Positions 44,032 through 54,330 of a stretch of DNA of 64,000 nucleotides are shown in pieces; positions within the stretch are counted from its first letter, which is position 1; each line of letters starts with the position of its first letter. The DNA is taken from assembly GCA_902597795.1 (NCBI GenBank), contig CACJZA010000003.1:62001-126000 (forward strand). Direction: 5' to 3'. A model generated the notes under the pieces. The model saw nothing but the letters and a program-made list of their open reading frames with translations. It ran no database searches and was not told the DNA's origin. The translations under genes were made by a program, and so were the position numbers. Source of the stretch: an uncultured Alphaproteobacteria bacterium (GTDB lineage Bacteria > Pseudomonadota > Alphaproteobacteria > HIMB59 > GCA-002718135).

Positions 44032-44664
44032 TTTTTTTATAAAAATCTCTTTAAATTTATTATCAAATTCAGACTGGTCTAATTTAATACCTAATTCTTT
44101 CATTGATGTATTTTGATACTCTTTTAAACCACACGCGTGAATATAATTATAATATTTAAGATCAGGATTGATATTGAAACTTAATCCATGGTATGTAATC
44201 CATTTTTTTATACGTAATCCAACTGCACCAATTTTTTTTTCTTTATCAAATGTAATATTATTATTTTTAGTTACCCAAATACCCACTCTATCATTAAAAG
44301 ATTGAGCTTCAATATTATAGTAAGCTAAAAAAGTGATAAGGGAATTTTCAATAATAGAAATAAACTTCCTAACGTCTTTATTTTTATTATTTAAATTTAA
44401 CATAAAATATACAAGTCTTTGCCCGGGACCATGGTATGTTGTTTTCCCTCCACGATTAGTTTTAATGATTTTTATAATATTTGAATTTAATACCTCTTCC
44501 TCTGACGCACTGGTTCCTTGAGTAAATATATGATTATGACTTAGAAACCATAACAATTCTTTAGATTGATTCTTAATTATATCATCAACTCTTGACTCCA
44601 TATATGATAGTGCATCTTCATAATTTATTTGATTGTTAGATATTTTAATTTCAATTTTCTTCAT
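44017..44664 (-). CDS. lipB: lipoyl(octanoyl) transferase LipB
   Basis: NRGGKTTYHGPGQRLVYFML, KKIGAVGLRIKKWITYHGLSFNI, GLKEYQNTS. Confidence 0.94.
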   Translation of the reverse strand: MKKIEIKISNNQINYEDALSYMESRVDDIIKNQSKELLWFLSHNHIFTQGTSASEEEVLNSNIIKIIKTNRGGKTTYHGPGQRLVYFMLNLNNKNKDVRKFISIIENSLITFLAYYNIEAQSFNDRVGIWVTKNNNITFDKEKKIGAVGLRIKKWITYHGLSFNINPDLKYYNYIHACGLKEYQNTSMKELGIKLDQSEFDNKFKEIFIKKLKTI

Positions 44665-44722
44665 CTCTATTTAACTTTATTGATAGTTAATATCCTATCT
44701 GATATTTAAATCTACTATATAA

Positions 44723-44809
44723 GCGGCTGTGGCGGAATTGGTATACGCGCAGCGTTGAGGTCGCTGTGGGATTTATCCTGTGGAAGTTCAAGTCTTCTCA
44801 GCCGCACCA
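44723..44809 (+). tRNA. tRNA-Leu (GAG)
   Basis: GCGGCTG...CAGCCGC acceptor, long variable arm, anticodon loop TTGAGGT, encoded CCA. Confidence 0.93.
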
Positions 44810-44815
44810 ATATGT

Positions 44816-46183
44816 ATGGAAGAAATTATTATAAAAAAAGATCAGGATTCTTCATCCAAATCTGTTGAATTAGTATCTGATTATTTAGAAAATTATAAAT
44901 ATGATAATGTTTTATCTTATTTAAAAGATATTCATAATGCTGATATTGCAGATATTCTTCAAAATTTAGATCCAGTTTTACGACTAAGTCTTTTGAATAT
45001 AATTGATAGAGATTTTGATCCTGAAATATTAACTTATTTAAATGATAGTGTTAGAGAAGAAATAATAGAAACTTTGGATATAAAACAATTAGCTAATAAT
45101 GCTAAAAGTCTAGATACTGATGATGTTGTCGACTTAGCAGAAGATTTAGAAGAAAAAGATCAGACTATATTTTTAGAAAATTTAGATAAAGAAGAACGTA
45201 CATTGGTTGAAGAAGGATTAAAATATCCTGAAGATTCTGCTGGAAGATTAATGCAAAGACAATTTGTTGCCGTTAATCAATCATGGAATGTTGGTCAAGC
45301 AATTGATTATTTGAGAAAGAATAAAGCGAAATTACCTGAAGATTTCTATGATATTTATTTAATTAATAATAACCAAGAAGCAAAAGGTGTTGTTCCATTA
45401 GGAAGATTAATGGGTTCAAAAAGAGAAGTAGAACTAAATTCAATAACAAATAAAGAATTAAGATTAATTGATGTAAATACAGATCAGGAAGATGTGGCCT
45501 TATTATTTAATAAATACGGATTGGTCAGTGCTCCTGTTATAAATAATCAAAAAAAAATTATTGGATCTATTACAGTTGATGATGTTGTTGAGGTTATAGA
45601 AGAAGAAAGAGAGGAAGATATTTTAAAACTTGGAGGTGTTGATCATACAGATTTATATGAGTCAGTTATTTCTACAACAAAATCAAGAATTTCGTGGTTA
45701 ATTGTAAATTTAATGACAGCAGTAGTAGCTTCAATAGTTATAGGTTTGTTTGAAGCTGCTATAGAAAAAGTAATAGCTTTAGCTATTTTAATGCCAATAG
45801 TAGCTTCAATGGGTGCCAATGCTGGCACTCAAACTTTAACAGTTGCAGTGAGAGCTATTGCTGTGAAAGAATTAACAGCTAGCAATGCTCTAAAAATTAT
45901 AACTAAAGAGACTCTCATTGGTGGTATAAATGGTATCATATTCGCTATTATAATATCTTTAATTTCTATTTATTGGTTTGACAATTTTCTTTTGGGTTTA
46001 ATAATAGGTCTTGCCATGATACTAAATTTACTAATTGCTGGTTTTTCAGGAATCGTAATTCCGTTAATTTTAGATAAGATGAAAATTGATCCTGCTTTAG
46101 CATCTGCAGTAATTTTAAGTACAATTACAGATGTTTTTGGTTTCCTATCTTTTCTTGGATTAGCATCTTTATTTTTAATATAA
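44816..46183 (+). CDS. mgtE: magnesium transporter MgtE (start corrected)
   Basis: CBS domains plus C-terminal TM domain PIVASMGANAGTQTLTVAVRAIA; the track start 44780 lies inside tRNA-Leu. Confidence 0.93.
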   Translation: MEEIIIKKDQDSSSKSVELVSDYLENYKYDNVLSYLKDIHNADIADILQNLDPVLRLSLLNIIDRDFDPEILTYLNDSVREEIIETLDIKQLANNAKSLDTDDVVDLAEDLEEKDQTIFLENLDKEERTLVEEGLKYPEDSAGRLMQRQFVAVNQSWNVGQAIDYLRKNKAKLPEDFYDIYLINNNQEAKGVVPLGRLMGSKREVELNSITNKELRLIDVNTDQEDVALLFNKYGLVSAPVINNQKKIIGSITVDDVVEVIEEEREEDILKLGGVDHTDLYESVISTTKSRISWLIVNLMTAVVASIVIGLFEAAIEKVIALAILMPIVASMGANAGTQTLTVAVRAIAVKELTASNALKIITKETLIGGINGIIFAIIISLISIYWFDNFLLGLIIGLAMILNLLIAGFSGIVIPLILDKMKIDPALASAVILSTITDVFGFLSFLGLASLFLI

Positions 46184-46206
46184 TCTGACTTATTTAAGAT
46201 AAAGCA

Positions 46207-47547
46207 ATGCTAAAAAGAAATGATCTAATAGACTACTTTAATAAAGGAATTAAAGATAAGAATGATTTACGCATAGGAGTAGAACATGAGAAATTTGTTC
46301 TAAAAAAAGACACATTGCACCAATTATCATATGAAGAGTCAAACGGTATAAAAGATATTCTTTTAAAATTTGTAAATAAGGGATGGAAACCAAAGTATGA
46401 TGATGAAAATACTACTATAATTGCTTTAGAAAGATTTGGTGAAAGTATAACTTTAGAACCAGGCGGTCAAATCGAATTATCTGGAGCTCAATTAAAAAAT
46501 ATTCATCAAACCTGCACAGAAACAAATAGACATTTAAAAGAGTTAAAAGAAATTGGTGAAGAATTTAATTTTATATTATTGGGCTTAGGCGTGGAACCCA
46601 GCTTATCAATAGATGAATTACCTTGGATGCCAAAACAAAGATACTCCATAATGAAAAAATATATGCCCAAAGTAGGTACTCTAGGACATCATATGATGAA
46701 ACGTACTTGCACAAATCAAGTAAATTTGGATTATCATTCCGAAGAAGATATGATTGCTAAGTATCGATTAATGCTAAATCTTGAAGGAATAGCAACTGCT
46801 ATATTTGCTAACTCACCTTTTGATCAAAAAGAAGTTTCCAAATATAAGAGTTTAAGATCTCATTTTTGGCATCACACAGACAAAGATAGAACAGGTTTAT
46901 TACCATTTGTTTTTGATAAAAATTTTAATTTTGAAAAGTACGTTGATTACGCACTTGATGTACCGATGTATTTTGTCATCAGAGATCATAAATATATAGA
47001 TATGACCAACTATACTTTTAGAGATTTCATGGAAAATAATATTTCAAAAGAATTAAAAATTGAACCTAATATAGAAGATTGGATAAATCATTTATCAACT
47101 TTATTCCCTCAAGTAAGATTGAAGCAATTCTTAGAAATTCGTTCTATGGATGCATGTTCATGGGATTTAATATGTTCTCAACCTGCTTTTTGGATTGGTA
47201 TTTTGTACAATGATGAAGCTATTAATAAAACATATGAAATTGTTGAGGGTTGGACACAAAATGATAGAAACTTAATAAATAGCTTTGCTCCAGAGCATGG
47301 CTTGAAAACCAAATTTAAAAATGGCAATCTTTTGAATGTTGCACAAAAATTATTTGAAATTTCAAAATCAGGTTTAGAGAAAAGAAATATTCTAGTCAAC
47401 AATGGTAAATATAATGAAACATTTTATTTAAAAGATTTAGAACAAAATCTATCAAATGGTCATTCACCGGCTGATTTATTAATCAATAAATATAATGGTA
47501 AATGGAAAAAAAATATTAAAAAAATATACGAGGAAGAAATTTTTTAA
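46207..47547 (+). CDS. gshA: glutamate--cysteine ligase (GCS2 / plant-type)
   Basis: RIGVEHEKFVL, ITLEPGGQIELSGA, QVNLDYHSEEDM, RSMDACSW. Confidence 0.92.
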   Translation: MLKRNDLIDYFNKGIKDKNDLRIGVEHEKFVLKKDTLHQLSYEESNGIKDILLKFVNKGWKPKYDDENTTIIALERFGESITLEPGGQIELSGAQLKNIHQTCTETNRHLKELKEIGEEFNFILLGLGVEPSLSIDELPWMPKQRYSIMKKYMPKVGTLGHHMMKRTCTNQVNLDYHSEEDMIAKYRLMLNLEGIATAIFANSPFDQKEVSKYKSLRSHFWHHTDKDRTGLLPFVFDKNFNFEKYVDYALDVPMYFVIRDHKYIDMTNYTFRDFMENNISKELKIEPNIEDWINHLSTLFPQVRLKQFLEIRSMDACSWDLICSQPAFWIGILYNDEAINKTYEIVEGWTQNDRNLINSFAPEHGLKTKFKNGNLLNVAQKLFEISKSGLEKRNILVNNGKYNETFYLKDLEQNLSNGHSPADLLINKYNGKWKKNIKKIYEEEIF

Positions 47548-48485
47548 TGAAAAAAAGTATAGCAATCCAAATGGATAATATTGAAAAGATTGATTATAAA
47601 TTCGATACATCTTTTTTGATAGGTTATGAAGCGCAAGAAAGAGGTTATGATATTTTTTATTACAATCCAAAGGACCTATTCATAAAAGAAAATACTATTC
47701 AGGCATCTGGATATTATTTAGAGTTATTTCTAGATGAAAAAAATTATTTTAAATTTAAATCCAAAAAAATAATTGCAAAATTAGAAGATTTTCAATTTGT
47801 CTTTTTAAGACAAGACCCTCCTTTTGATATGAATTATATCACATCGACATATATTTTGGATTTACTTCCATCCTCAACAATTGTTGTCAATGATCCAACT
47901 GCAGTTAGAAATTCTACTGAAAAGTTATTTACATTTAATTTTAAAGAATTTATGCCACCTACTTTGGTAACAAAAGATTTAAAAATTATTGAAGAATTTT
48001 TGGATAAAGAAGAAGATATTATAACTAAACCACTTTATGGTAATGGAGGAGAAGGTATACATAGATTTGATAAAAGTAATTTCAATACTAAAATATTAGA
48101 TCAATATTTACATTTACCTATTATGATTCAAAAATTTATTAATGAGATAGAATATGGTGACAGAAGAATTGTCTTTTTTGATGGTAAATATCATGGTTCA
48201 GTTGCAAGAATTCCTCAAGAAGGAAATTTAAAGGCAAATTTTCATGCAGGTGGTAAAGCAAGCAAAACAGATCTCGTTTATAGAGATGAAGAAATTGTAG
48301 AAACCTTGGGGCCAAAATTAAAAGAACATAATCTTTTTTTTGTTGGAATTGATATAATTGGAAATTATCTGACTGAAATTAATGTAACTTCGCCTACTGG
48401 ATTGAAACAAATTAATGCATTAAATAATGTTAAATTAGAAAAAGATTTTTGGGATAAGCTTGAAGCTAAATATAAAATAGTCTAA
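47547..48485 (+). CDS. gshB: glutathione synthase
   Basis: ATP-grasp; FVFLRQDPPFDMNYITSTYIL, KPLYGNGGEGIHRF, GIDIIGNYLTEINVTSPTGLKQIN. Confidence 0.95.
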   Translation: MKKSIAIQMDNIEKIDYKFDTSFLIGYEAQERGYDIFYYNPKDLFIKENTIQASGYYLELFLDEKNYFKFKSKKIIAKLEDFQFVFLRQDPPFDMNYITSTYILDLLPSSTIVVNDPTAVRNSTEKLFTFNFKEFMPPTLVTKDLKIIEEFLDKEEDIITKPLYGNGGEGIHRFDKSNFNTKILDQYLHLPIMIQKFINEIEYGDRRIVFFDGKYHGSVARIPQEGNLKANFHAGGKASKTDLVYRDEEIVETLGPKLKEHNLFFVGIDIIGNYLTEINVTSPTGLKQINALNNVKLEKDFWDKLEAKYKIV

Positions 48486-48494
48486 ACACGAACT

Positions 48495-49109
48495 ATGAAT
48501 AACACTTTACTAATTGATGCATTATTGGCAAATTTAAAAACTCAGAAACTTATTAGAAATATCTTTATAATTATTATCGGCAGCTTACTTTTAGCAATAT
48601 CTGCCAGATTTCAAATTAATATACCTCCTGTTCCAATAACAATGCAGACATTAGTAGTATTGGTTTTTGCTCTTACGGTTGGCTGGAAACTATCTGTTGT
48701 GACTTTCTCATTTTATTTATTTCAAGGTTTTGTAGGTCTACCTGTATTTGCATCTCCACCATTTGGAGGACCAGCTTATTTTATTGGACCAACTGCTGGT
48801 TATTTAATGGGTATGCTGTTATCAAGTTACTTTGTGGGTTTCATGGCTGAAAAAAATTATGATAAAAATTATTTTAAAACACTTTTAATACTATTCTTAG
48901 GCAGTGTTATTATCTTTATCCCTGGATTACTTTGGCTTGGTTTTTGGTATAACACATTGTGGGCAGATGCAGCAACAGTCGATGTTTATCAAAGTTATTC
49001 TAAAGCTATTAATAATGGTTTACTCTTATATAAGTTCACTGAGCCAGTAAAAATTGCCCTAGCTGCAACAATCACACCTTTAATTTGGCAGTTTATAAAA
49101 AATAAATAA
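48495..49109 (+). CDS. bioY: biotin transporter BioY
   Basis: IPPVPITMQTLVVLVFALTVGWK...GFVGLPVFASPPFGGPAYFIGPTAGYLMG. Confidence 0.93.
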   Translation: MNNTLLIDALLANLKTQKLIRNIFIIIIGSLLLAISARFQINIPPVPITMQTLVVLVFALTVGWKLSVVTFSFYLFQGFVGLPVFASPPFGGPAYFIGPTAGYLMGMLLSSYFVGFMAEKNYDKNYFKTLLILFLGSVIIFIPGLLWLGFWYNTLWADAATVDVYQSYSKAINNGLLLYKFTEPVKIALAATITPLIWQFIKNK

Positions 49110-49114
49110 AGTTA

Positions 49115-50005
49115 ATGAAAATTGGTATTGATGTAGGTGGTACCAAAACTGAAGGTATTCTTCTAGATCCAAATGGAACTGAAATAGATAGAAAAAGAAT
49201 TAATACTGAAAAAAGTTATGATGGAACAATTAAAGGAATACTATCCATTATAAATCATTTTGAAGATATACATGGCAAAGCAGAATCTGTTGGTATGGGA
49301 ATGCCAGGAGCCATATCAAATGATACAGCTTTAATCAAAAACGCTAATTCTATATGGTTAAATGGCAAACCTTTTAAGCAAGATTTAGATAAAATTTTAA
49401 GTAGAAATGTGAATTTGGAAAATGATGCTAATTGTTTTACTCTTTCTGAAGCGGTAGATGGAGCTGGTAAAGGGTTTGAAATTGTTTTCGGAGTCATAAT
49501 AGGAACTGGTGTAGGCGGTGGTATCAGTATCAATCAAAAAGTAATAAGAGGTCGTAATAGCATAAGCGGAGAGTGGGGACACATAGTTTTGCCCAGTAGA
49601 ACAGAAGATGAAAAAAAATATGTTAAAAAATGTTATTGTGGAAAAGATGGTTGCTTGGAGACCTATTTATCTGGACCAGGCTTTTCATCTGTCTATAATT
49701 TACGTTGCAATAAAAATTATAATTCACATCAAATATTAGATGGTTTTAATAATAAAGAAAAAGATAGTATCTTTGCACTAAATCAATATGTCGATCATTT
49801 AGCAAGAGGCTTATCTCTAGTTTGTAATATTCTTGATCCAGATGTGATTGTTTTAGGTGGAGGTATGTCAAACATCGATTTTATTTACGAAAATATAAAT
49901 GATGCTCTAAAAAAATATGTTTTTACAGATACGCTTCACACTAAAGTTGTAAAAAATATTCATGGTGATTCAAGTGGCGTAAGAGGGGCTGCTTGGCTTT
50001 CTTAA
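49115..50005 (+). CDS. ROK family sugar kinase (fructokinase-like)
   Basis: MKIGIDVGGTKTEGILLD, GTGVGGGI, zinc motif CYCGKDGCLETYLSGPG. Confidence 0.88.
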   Translation: MKIGIDVGGTKTEGILLDPNGTEIDRKRINTEKSYDGTIKGILSIINHFEDIHGKAESVGMGMPGAISNDTALIKNANSIWLNGKPFKQDLDKILSRNVNLENDANCFTLSEAVDGAGKGFEIVFGVIIGTGVGGGISINQKVIRGRNSISGEWGHIVLPSRTEDEKKYVKKCYCGKDGCLETYLSGPGFSSVYNLRCNKNYNSHQILDGFNNKEKDSIFALNQYVDHLARGLSLVCNILDPDVIVLGGGMSNIDFIYENINDALKKYVFTDTLHTKVVKNIHGDSSGVRGAAWLS

Positions 50006-51453
50006 ATACCACCCATTGAAATATATTTTATAGTTAAATAGTCATCTAGGCCATAACGAGAACCTTCTCTACCCATTCCTGATTCTTTTACGCCTCCAAA
50101 AGGAACTTCTGCAATTGTTGGTAATCCATTGTTAATAGATACAATGCCATATTCAAGTGCTTCAGCAACTCTCCAAATTCTTCCTATGTCTCTAGAATAG
50201 AAATATGAAGCTAATCCATATGGTGTATCATTAGCCATTTTAATCACTTCATCATCACTGGAAAATTTATAAAGAGGAGCAACGGGTCCAAATGTTTCTT
50301 CAAACGTTATTTTTGCCTTTGTAGATACATTAGACAGGACAGTTGGTTGGTAATAATTGCCACCAAGAGAGTGCACATCTCCACCAATTGCTATTTTTGC
50401 TCCTGTGTTTACTGCATCTTGTACATGATCAATTACTTTTTCTAAGGATGACTTATCAATTAATGGACCAGATGTAATTCCATCTTCAAGACCATTACCG
50501 ACTGTAATTTTACTAACTTCATTTGTAAATTTATCTAAGAATTCATCATAAATTTTTTCATGAACAAATATTCGATTGGAACAAATGCAAGTTTGTCCAC
50601 TATTTCTAAATTTACTTTGTAGCGCACCTGCAACAGCTTCATCCATATCAGCATCTTCAAATACAATAAAAGGAGCATGACCACCAAGTTCCATAGAGAC
50701 TTTTTTTACTGTAGAAGCACTCTGTTCTAAAAGAATTTTTCCAACTTCTGTTGATCCAGTAAATGAAATTTTTCTTACAATAGGGTTGCTTGTTAACTCT
50801 TTACCAATTTCACTTGCTGATCCAGTAATTACATTAAATACACCATCTGGAAAACCAGCTTCTTTAGCTAGCACTGCTACAGCTAATGCCGAGTATGGTG
50901 TTTGACTTGCTGGTTTGACAACTGTGGTACACCCAACTGCAAGAGCAGCCGCACATTTTCTAGTAATCATAGAGTTAGGAAAGTTCCAAGGTGTAATTGC
51001 TCCAACAACTCCAACAGGCTGTTTAATTATTACTATTCTTTTCCCAGGTCTAGGATCAGGAACTATATCGCCATAAACTCTTTTTGCTTCTTCTGCGTAG
51101 AACTCAATATATGTTGCACCCATTAGTATTTCACCCTTTGCTTCAGCTAATGGTTTACCCTGCTCAATTGTCATTATTTTAGCTAAATCATCTACATTTT
51201 CTGTGATCAGTTCTCCCCACTTTTTTAAAATAACTGATCTTTCTTTAGCGGTAGTTTCTTTCCAGGTTTGGAAAGCTTTATTAGCATCGTCAATAGCTTT
51301 TTTAGTTTCGGTAATTGAGCATTTTGGAACGTTTCCAATAATTTCAAGAGAAGCTGGATTATTTACCTCAAGTGTTTCACCTGAAGAACTTTCAAGCCAT
51401 TCTCCATTTATAAAACATTTTTGTTTAAAGAGTGATTTGTTATTTAATTCCAT
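50002..51453 (-). CDS. gabD: NAD(P)-dependent succinate-semialdehyde dehydrogenase family protein
   Basis: 483 aa ALDH; GAITPWNFPNSMITRKCAAALAVGCTTVVKPA, MELGGHAPFIVFEDADMD, NSGQTCICSNR, ESGMGREGSRYGLDDYL. Confidence 0.88.
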   Translation of the reverse strand: MELNNKSLFKQKCFINGEWLESSSGETLEVNNPASLEIIGNVPKCSITETKKAIDDANKAFQTWKETTAKERSVILKKWGELITENVDDLAKIMTIEQGKPLAEAKGEILMGATYIEFYAEEAKRVYGDIVPDPRPGKRIVIIKQPVGVVGAITPWNFPNSMITRKCAAALAVGCTTVVKPASQTPYSALAVAVLAKEAGFPDGVFNVITGSASEIGKELTSNPIVRKISFTGSTEVGKILLEQSASTVKKVSMELGGHAPFIVFEDADMDEAVAGALQSKFRNSGQTCICSNRIFVHEKIYDEFLDKFTNEVSKITVGNGLEDGITSGPLIDKSSLEKVIDHVQDAVNTGAKIAIGGDVHSLGGNYYQPTVLSNVSTKAKITFEETFGPVAPLYKFSSDDEVIKMANDTPYGLASYFYSRDIGRIWRVAEALEYGIVSINNGLPTIAEVPFGGVKESGMGREGSRYGLDDYLTIKYISMGGI

Positions 51454-51496
51454 ATGTTTTAATTATAATGCATAGTTTTAAATTAAGGAAAATATA

Positions 51497-52600
51497 ATGA
51501 CAATAGTTAATTCTTGGAATGAATGGGATCCATTAAAGCATGTTATAGTTGGAGCAGTTGAAAATGCCAATATACCTCCCATGGAACCTGCGCTTGAACC
51601 TAAAATTAGTAAAGATAGTGGTATGGCAGGATCTCACGGACCACGTTCAAAAGAATCAATTGATAAAGCAAATATACAGTTAGAAAACTTTGTTAAAATT
51701 TTAAATTCTCTAAATATAAAAGTTGATAGACCAACACCTATTGATTTTTCTCAGAGTATCGAGACACCCGATTGGTTTAATGATGGTATGTTTGGCTGCA
51801 TGCCTCCAAGAGATGTTATTCTCACTGTAGGAAATGAAATGCTAGAGGCGCCCATGTCTTACAGATGTAGATGGTTTGAGTACCTTGCTTATAGACCATT
51901 AATTGAAAAATATTATTCAGAAGATAAAAATATGAGATGGGAGTCGGCACCTAAACCAAGATTAACAAATCAATCTTATAAGTCTAATTATCTTCCGGAA
52001 GGCATAACGGAAGAAGAACGATATAAAAAAATCGAAAATAGAGACATGATATTGACAGAAAAAGAACCACTTTTTGATGCTGCAGAAATATTACGCTTCG
52101 GTAAAGATCTTTTCTATCATAACAATTTTACATCAAATTTAAGTGGCTTAGATTGGCTTAGAAGACATTATCCAAATCATCGTGTTCATCAAATTAATTT
52201 ACCAGGTGATTTAATTCCAACTCACATTGATGCATGTTTTACTCCTATTAAACCAGGAGTTATAATTATTAATCCAAATAGAAAAATATCATCAGAGCAA
52301 AGAAAAATTTTCGATGATAATAAATGGGAAATTCATGAGGCGGCACCTTCTATTCATAATAGTCCACCACCTATGTGTTATTCATCAATCTGGTTATCAA
52401 TGAACGTTTTGATAATTGATCCTAAAACTATATGCGTCGAGGCAACAGAAGAAAAAATGATTAGACAAATGGAAAGTTTTGGATTGGAGGTTATTCCAGT
52501 TCCTTTTAGAGATGTTTATGCGTTTGGTGGTAGTTTACATTGTGCCACTACTGATGTTTATAGAGAAGGTGAGTGTGAGGATTATTTTCCAAATCAATAA
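51497..52600 (+). CDS. glycine amidinotransferase-like protein (GATM / amidinotransferase family)
   Basis: 367 aa; NSWNEWDPLKHVIVGAVENA, FDAAEILRFGKDLFYH, HIDACFTPIKPGVIIINP, catalytic GGSLHCATTDVYREG. Confidence 0.88.
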   Translation: MTIVNSWNEWDPLKHVIVGAVENANIPPMEPALEPKISKDSGMAGSHGPRSKESIDKANIQLENFVKILNSLNIKVDRPTPIDFSQSIETPDWFNDGMFGCMPPRDVILTVGNEMLEAPMSYRCRWFEYLAYRPLIEKYYSEDKNMRWESAPKPRLTNQSYKSNYLPEGITEEERYKKIENRDMILTEKEPLFDAAEILRFGKDLFYHNNFTSNLSGLDWLRRHYPNHRVHQINLPGDLIPTHIDACFTPIKPGVIIINPNRKISSEQRKIFDDNKWEIHEAAPSIHNSPPPMCYSSIWLSMNVLIIDPKTICVEATEEKMIRQMESFGLEVIPVPFRDVYAFGGSLHCATTDVYREGECEDYFPNQ

Positions 52601-53355
52601 TGGATAGTTTTAATCAAATTAATGTAAAAGCCAACTTACATGATACAAACTTTTCTAGAATTGGTATAATTACTTTATCAACTGATTTTACTATTGAGCA
52701 GGATTTTAGAAAAATTTGCCATAATTTACCAGTTGATCTATTTTTTAATAGAATACCTTTTTTAAATCCTCTAACTCATGAAAATTATATGAGGATGGCT
52801 GATCATCTTACAGAAACAACAAACCAAATATTACCCAATGAAAAAATACAAGTTGTAGCCTATGGATGTACTTCGGGTACTATTGAAATTGGTGCAAAAA
52901 GAATAAGATCTGAAATTTTCAAAGCTAAACCCGATGCTTTAATTACGACACCTATTACAGCAGCTATTAAAGCACTTAAATTGCTTAACCATAAAAAAAT
53001 TGCTGTTCTTACCCCTTATCCAAAGGATGTTAATATTAAAGTTTACGAATATTTAATTAATAGTGGATTTGAAATTAAATCATTTAGTTCGTTTAATTTA
53101 AATTATGACTCGGAAATTGCCAAAGTTACTCATGATACTTTAATGCAAACAATTTCCTCAATTGATTTAACAGATGTTGATAGTATTTTTATTTCTTGTA
53201 CTGCATTAAAAGTAATCGATATTATCGAAAAATTAGAGTCAAAATTAGGCACTGATATTATTTCAAGTAATCAAGCTATTATTTGGGATTCATTAAGATT
53301 ATCTAATATAAATCAAAAAATTGATGGTTTTGGTAATCTATTTAAATTACATTAA
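52600..53355 (+). CDS. EutA-like Asp/Glu racemase superfamily protein
   Basis: 251 aa; twin cysteine motifs VVAYGCTSGTIEIGAKRI and IFISCTALKVIDII; next to EutB/EutC-like genes. Confidence 0.8.
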   Translation: MDSFNQINVKANLHDTNFSRIGIITLSTDFTIEQDFRKICHNLPVDLFFNRIPFLNPLTHENYMRMADHLTETTNQILPNEKIQVVAYGCTSGTIEIGAKRIRSEIFKAKPDALITTPITAAIKALKLLNHKKIAVLTPYPKDVNIKVYEYLINSGFEIKSFSSFNLNYDSEIAKVTHDTLMQTISSIDLTDVDSIFISCTALKVIDIIEKLESKLGTDIISSNQAIIWDSLRLSNINQKIDGFGNLFKLH

Positions 53356-53367
53356 ATAGGGTTTAAA

Positions 53368-54330
53368 TTGATTACACTTCAACAAATACAAGATGCACAT
53401 AGGAAAATTTTACCTTATGTTAATTATACACCATTAATTAATTCTAATTTCTTATCGAAAAATAATAAAGTAAAACTAAAATTAGAAAATTTTCAAATCA
53501 CTGGTTCATTTAAATTAAGAGGTGCGGTTAATAAGCTTCTTTCTTTGAGTGAAGATGACAAAAGCAAAGGAGTCATCGCAGTTTCTACAGGCAATCATGG
53601 CAAAGGCGTTGCTTATGCTTCAAAGGTATTGGGCATTCAATCAACAATATACATGTCTTCAATGGTTCCAGAATATAGAAAAGAGGCTATTGAAAAATTA
53701 GGAGCAAAAGTAGAAATTATTGGAAAGAATAGTGATGAAGCTGATTTGTATGCTAAACAAATTGCGAAAGAAAAAAATATCCCATTAATTCATCCCTTTG
53801 ATGATGAAGATATCATTATTGGTCAAGGTACAGTTGGGCTTGAAATGCTTAATGAATTTCCTGAGGTTGATACAGTAATAATACCAACATCTGGTGGTGG
53901 TCTAATATCTGGAATAGCTCAGGCAATTAAACTCCAAAAACCTGACACAAAAATTATTGCCGTATCTATGGAAAGAGGTCCTTCAATGTATGAGAGTTTA
54001 AAAGAGGGCAAACCTGTTGATGTAGAGGAAACTGAAACTTTAGCTGATTGTTTAGGGGGTAGTATTGGTCTAGATAATAAATTTACATTTAATATTGTTC
54101 AAAAATACGTTGATGACTTTGTTTTAGTCAGTGAAGAAAAAATAGCTGAGGGAATTAGAATAAATTTTTTAGAACATAAAATAGTATCTGAAGGTGCCGC
54201 AGCAACAAGTGTAATGGTTGTTAAAGAAAAACTGACATCACATTTAGGGAAAAATATAATCTGTTTAATTTGTGGTGGAAATATTAACTCTGAACTATTT
54301 AACAAAGTTTTAAGCCATGCTCATCCTTAA
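53368..54330 (+). CDS. EutB-like threonine/hydroxy-amino-acid dehydratase (fold-type II PLP)
   Basis: 320 aa; KLKLENFQITGSFKLRGAVNKL (PLP lysine), VSTGNHGKGVAYASK, TSGGGLISGIAQAI; TTG start. Confidence 0.87.
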   Translation: MITLQQIQDAHRKILPYVNYTPLINSNFLSKNNKVKLKLENFQITGSFKLRGAVNKLLSLSEDDKSKGVIAVSTGNHGKGVAYASKVLGIQSTIYMSSMVPEYRKEAIEKLGAKVEIIGKNSDEADLYAKQIAKEKNIPLIHPFDDEDIIIGQGTVGLEMLNEFPEVDTVIIPTSGGGLISGIAQAIKLQKPDTKIIAVSMERGPSMYESLKEGKPVDVEETETLADCLGGSIGLDNKFTFNIVQKYVDDFVLVSEEKIAEGIRINFLEHKIVSEGAAATSVMVVKEKLTSHLGKNIICLICGGNINSELFNKVLSHAHP

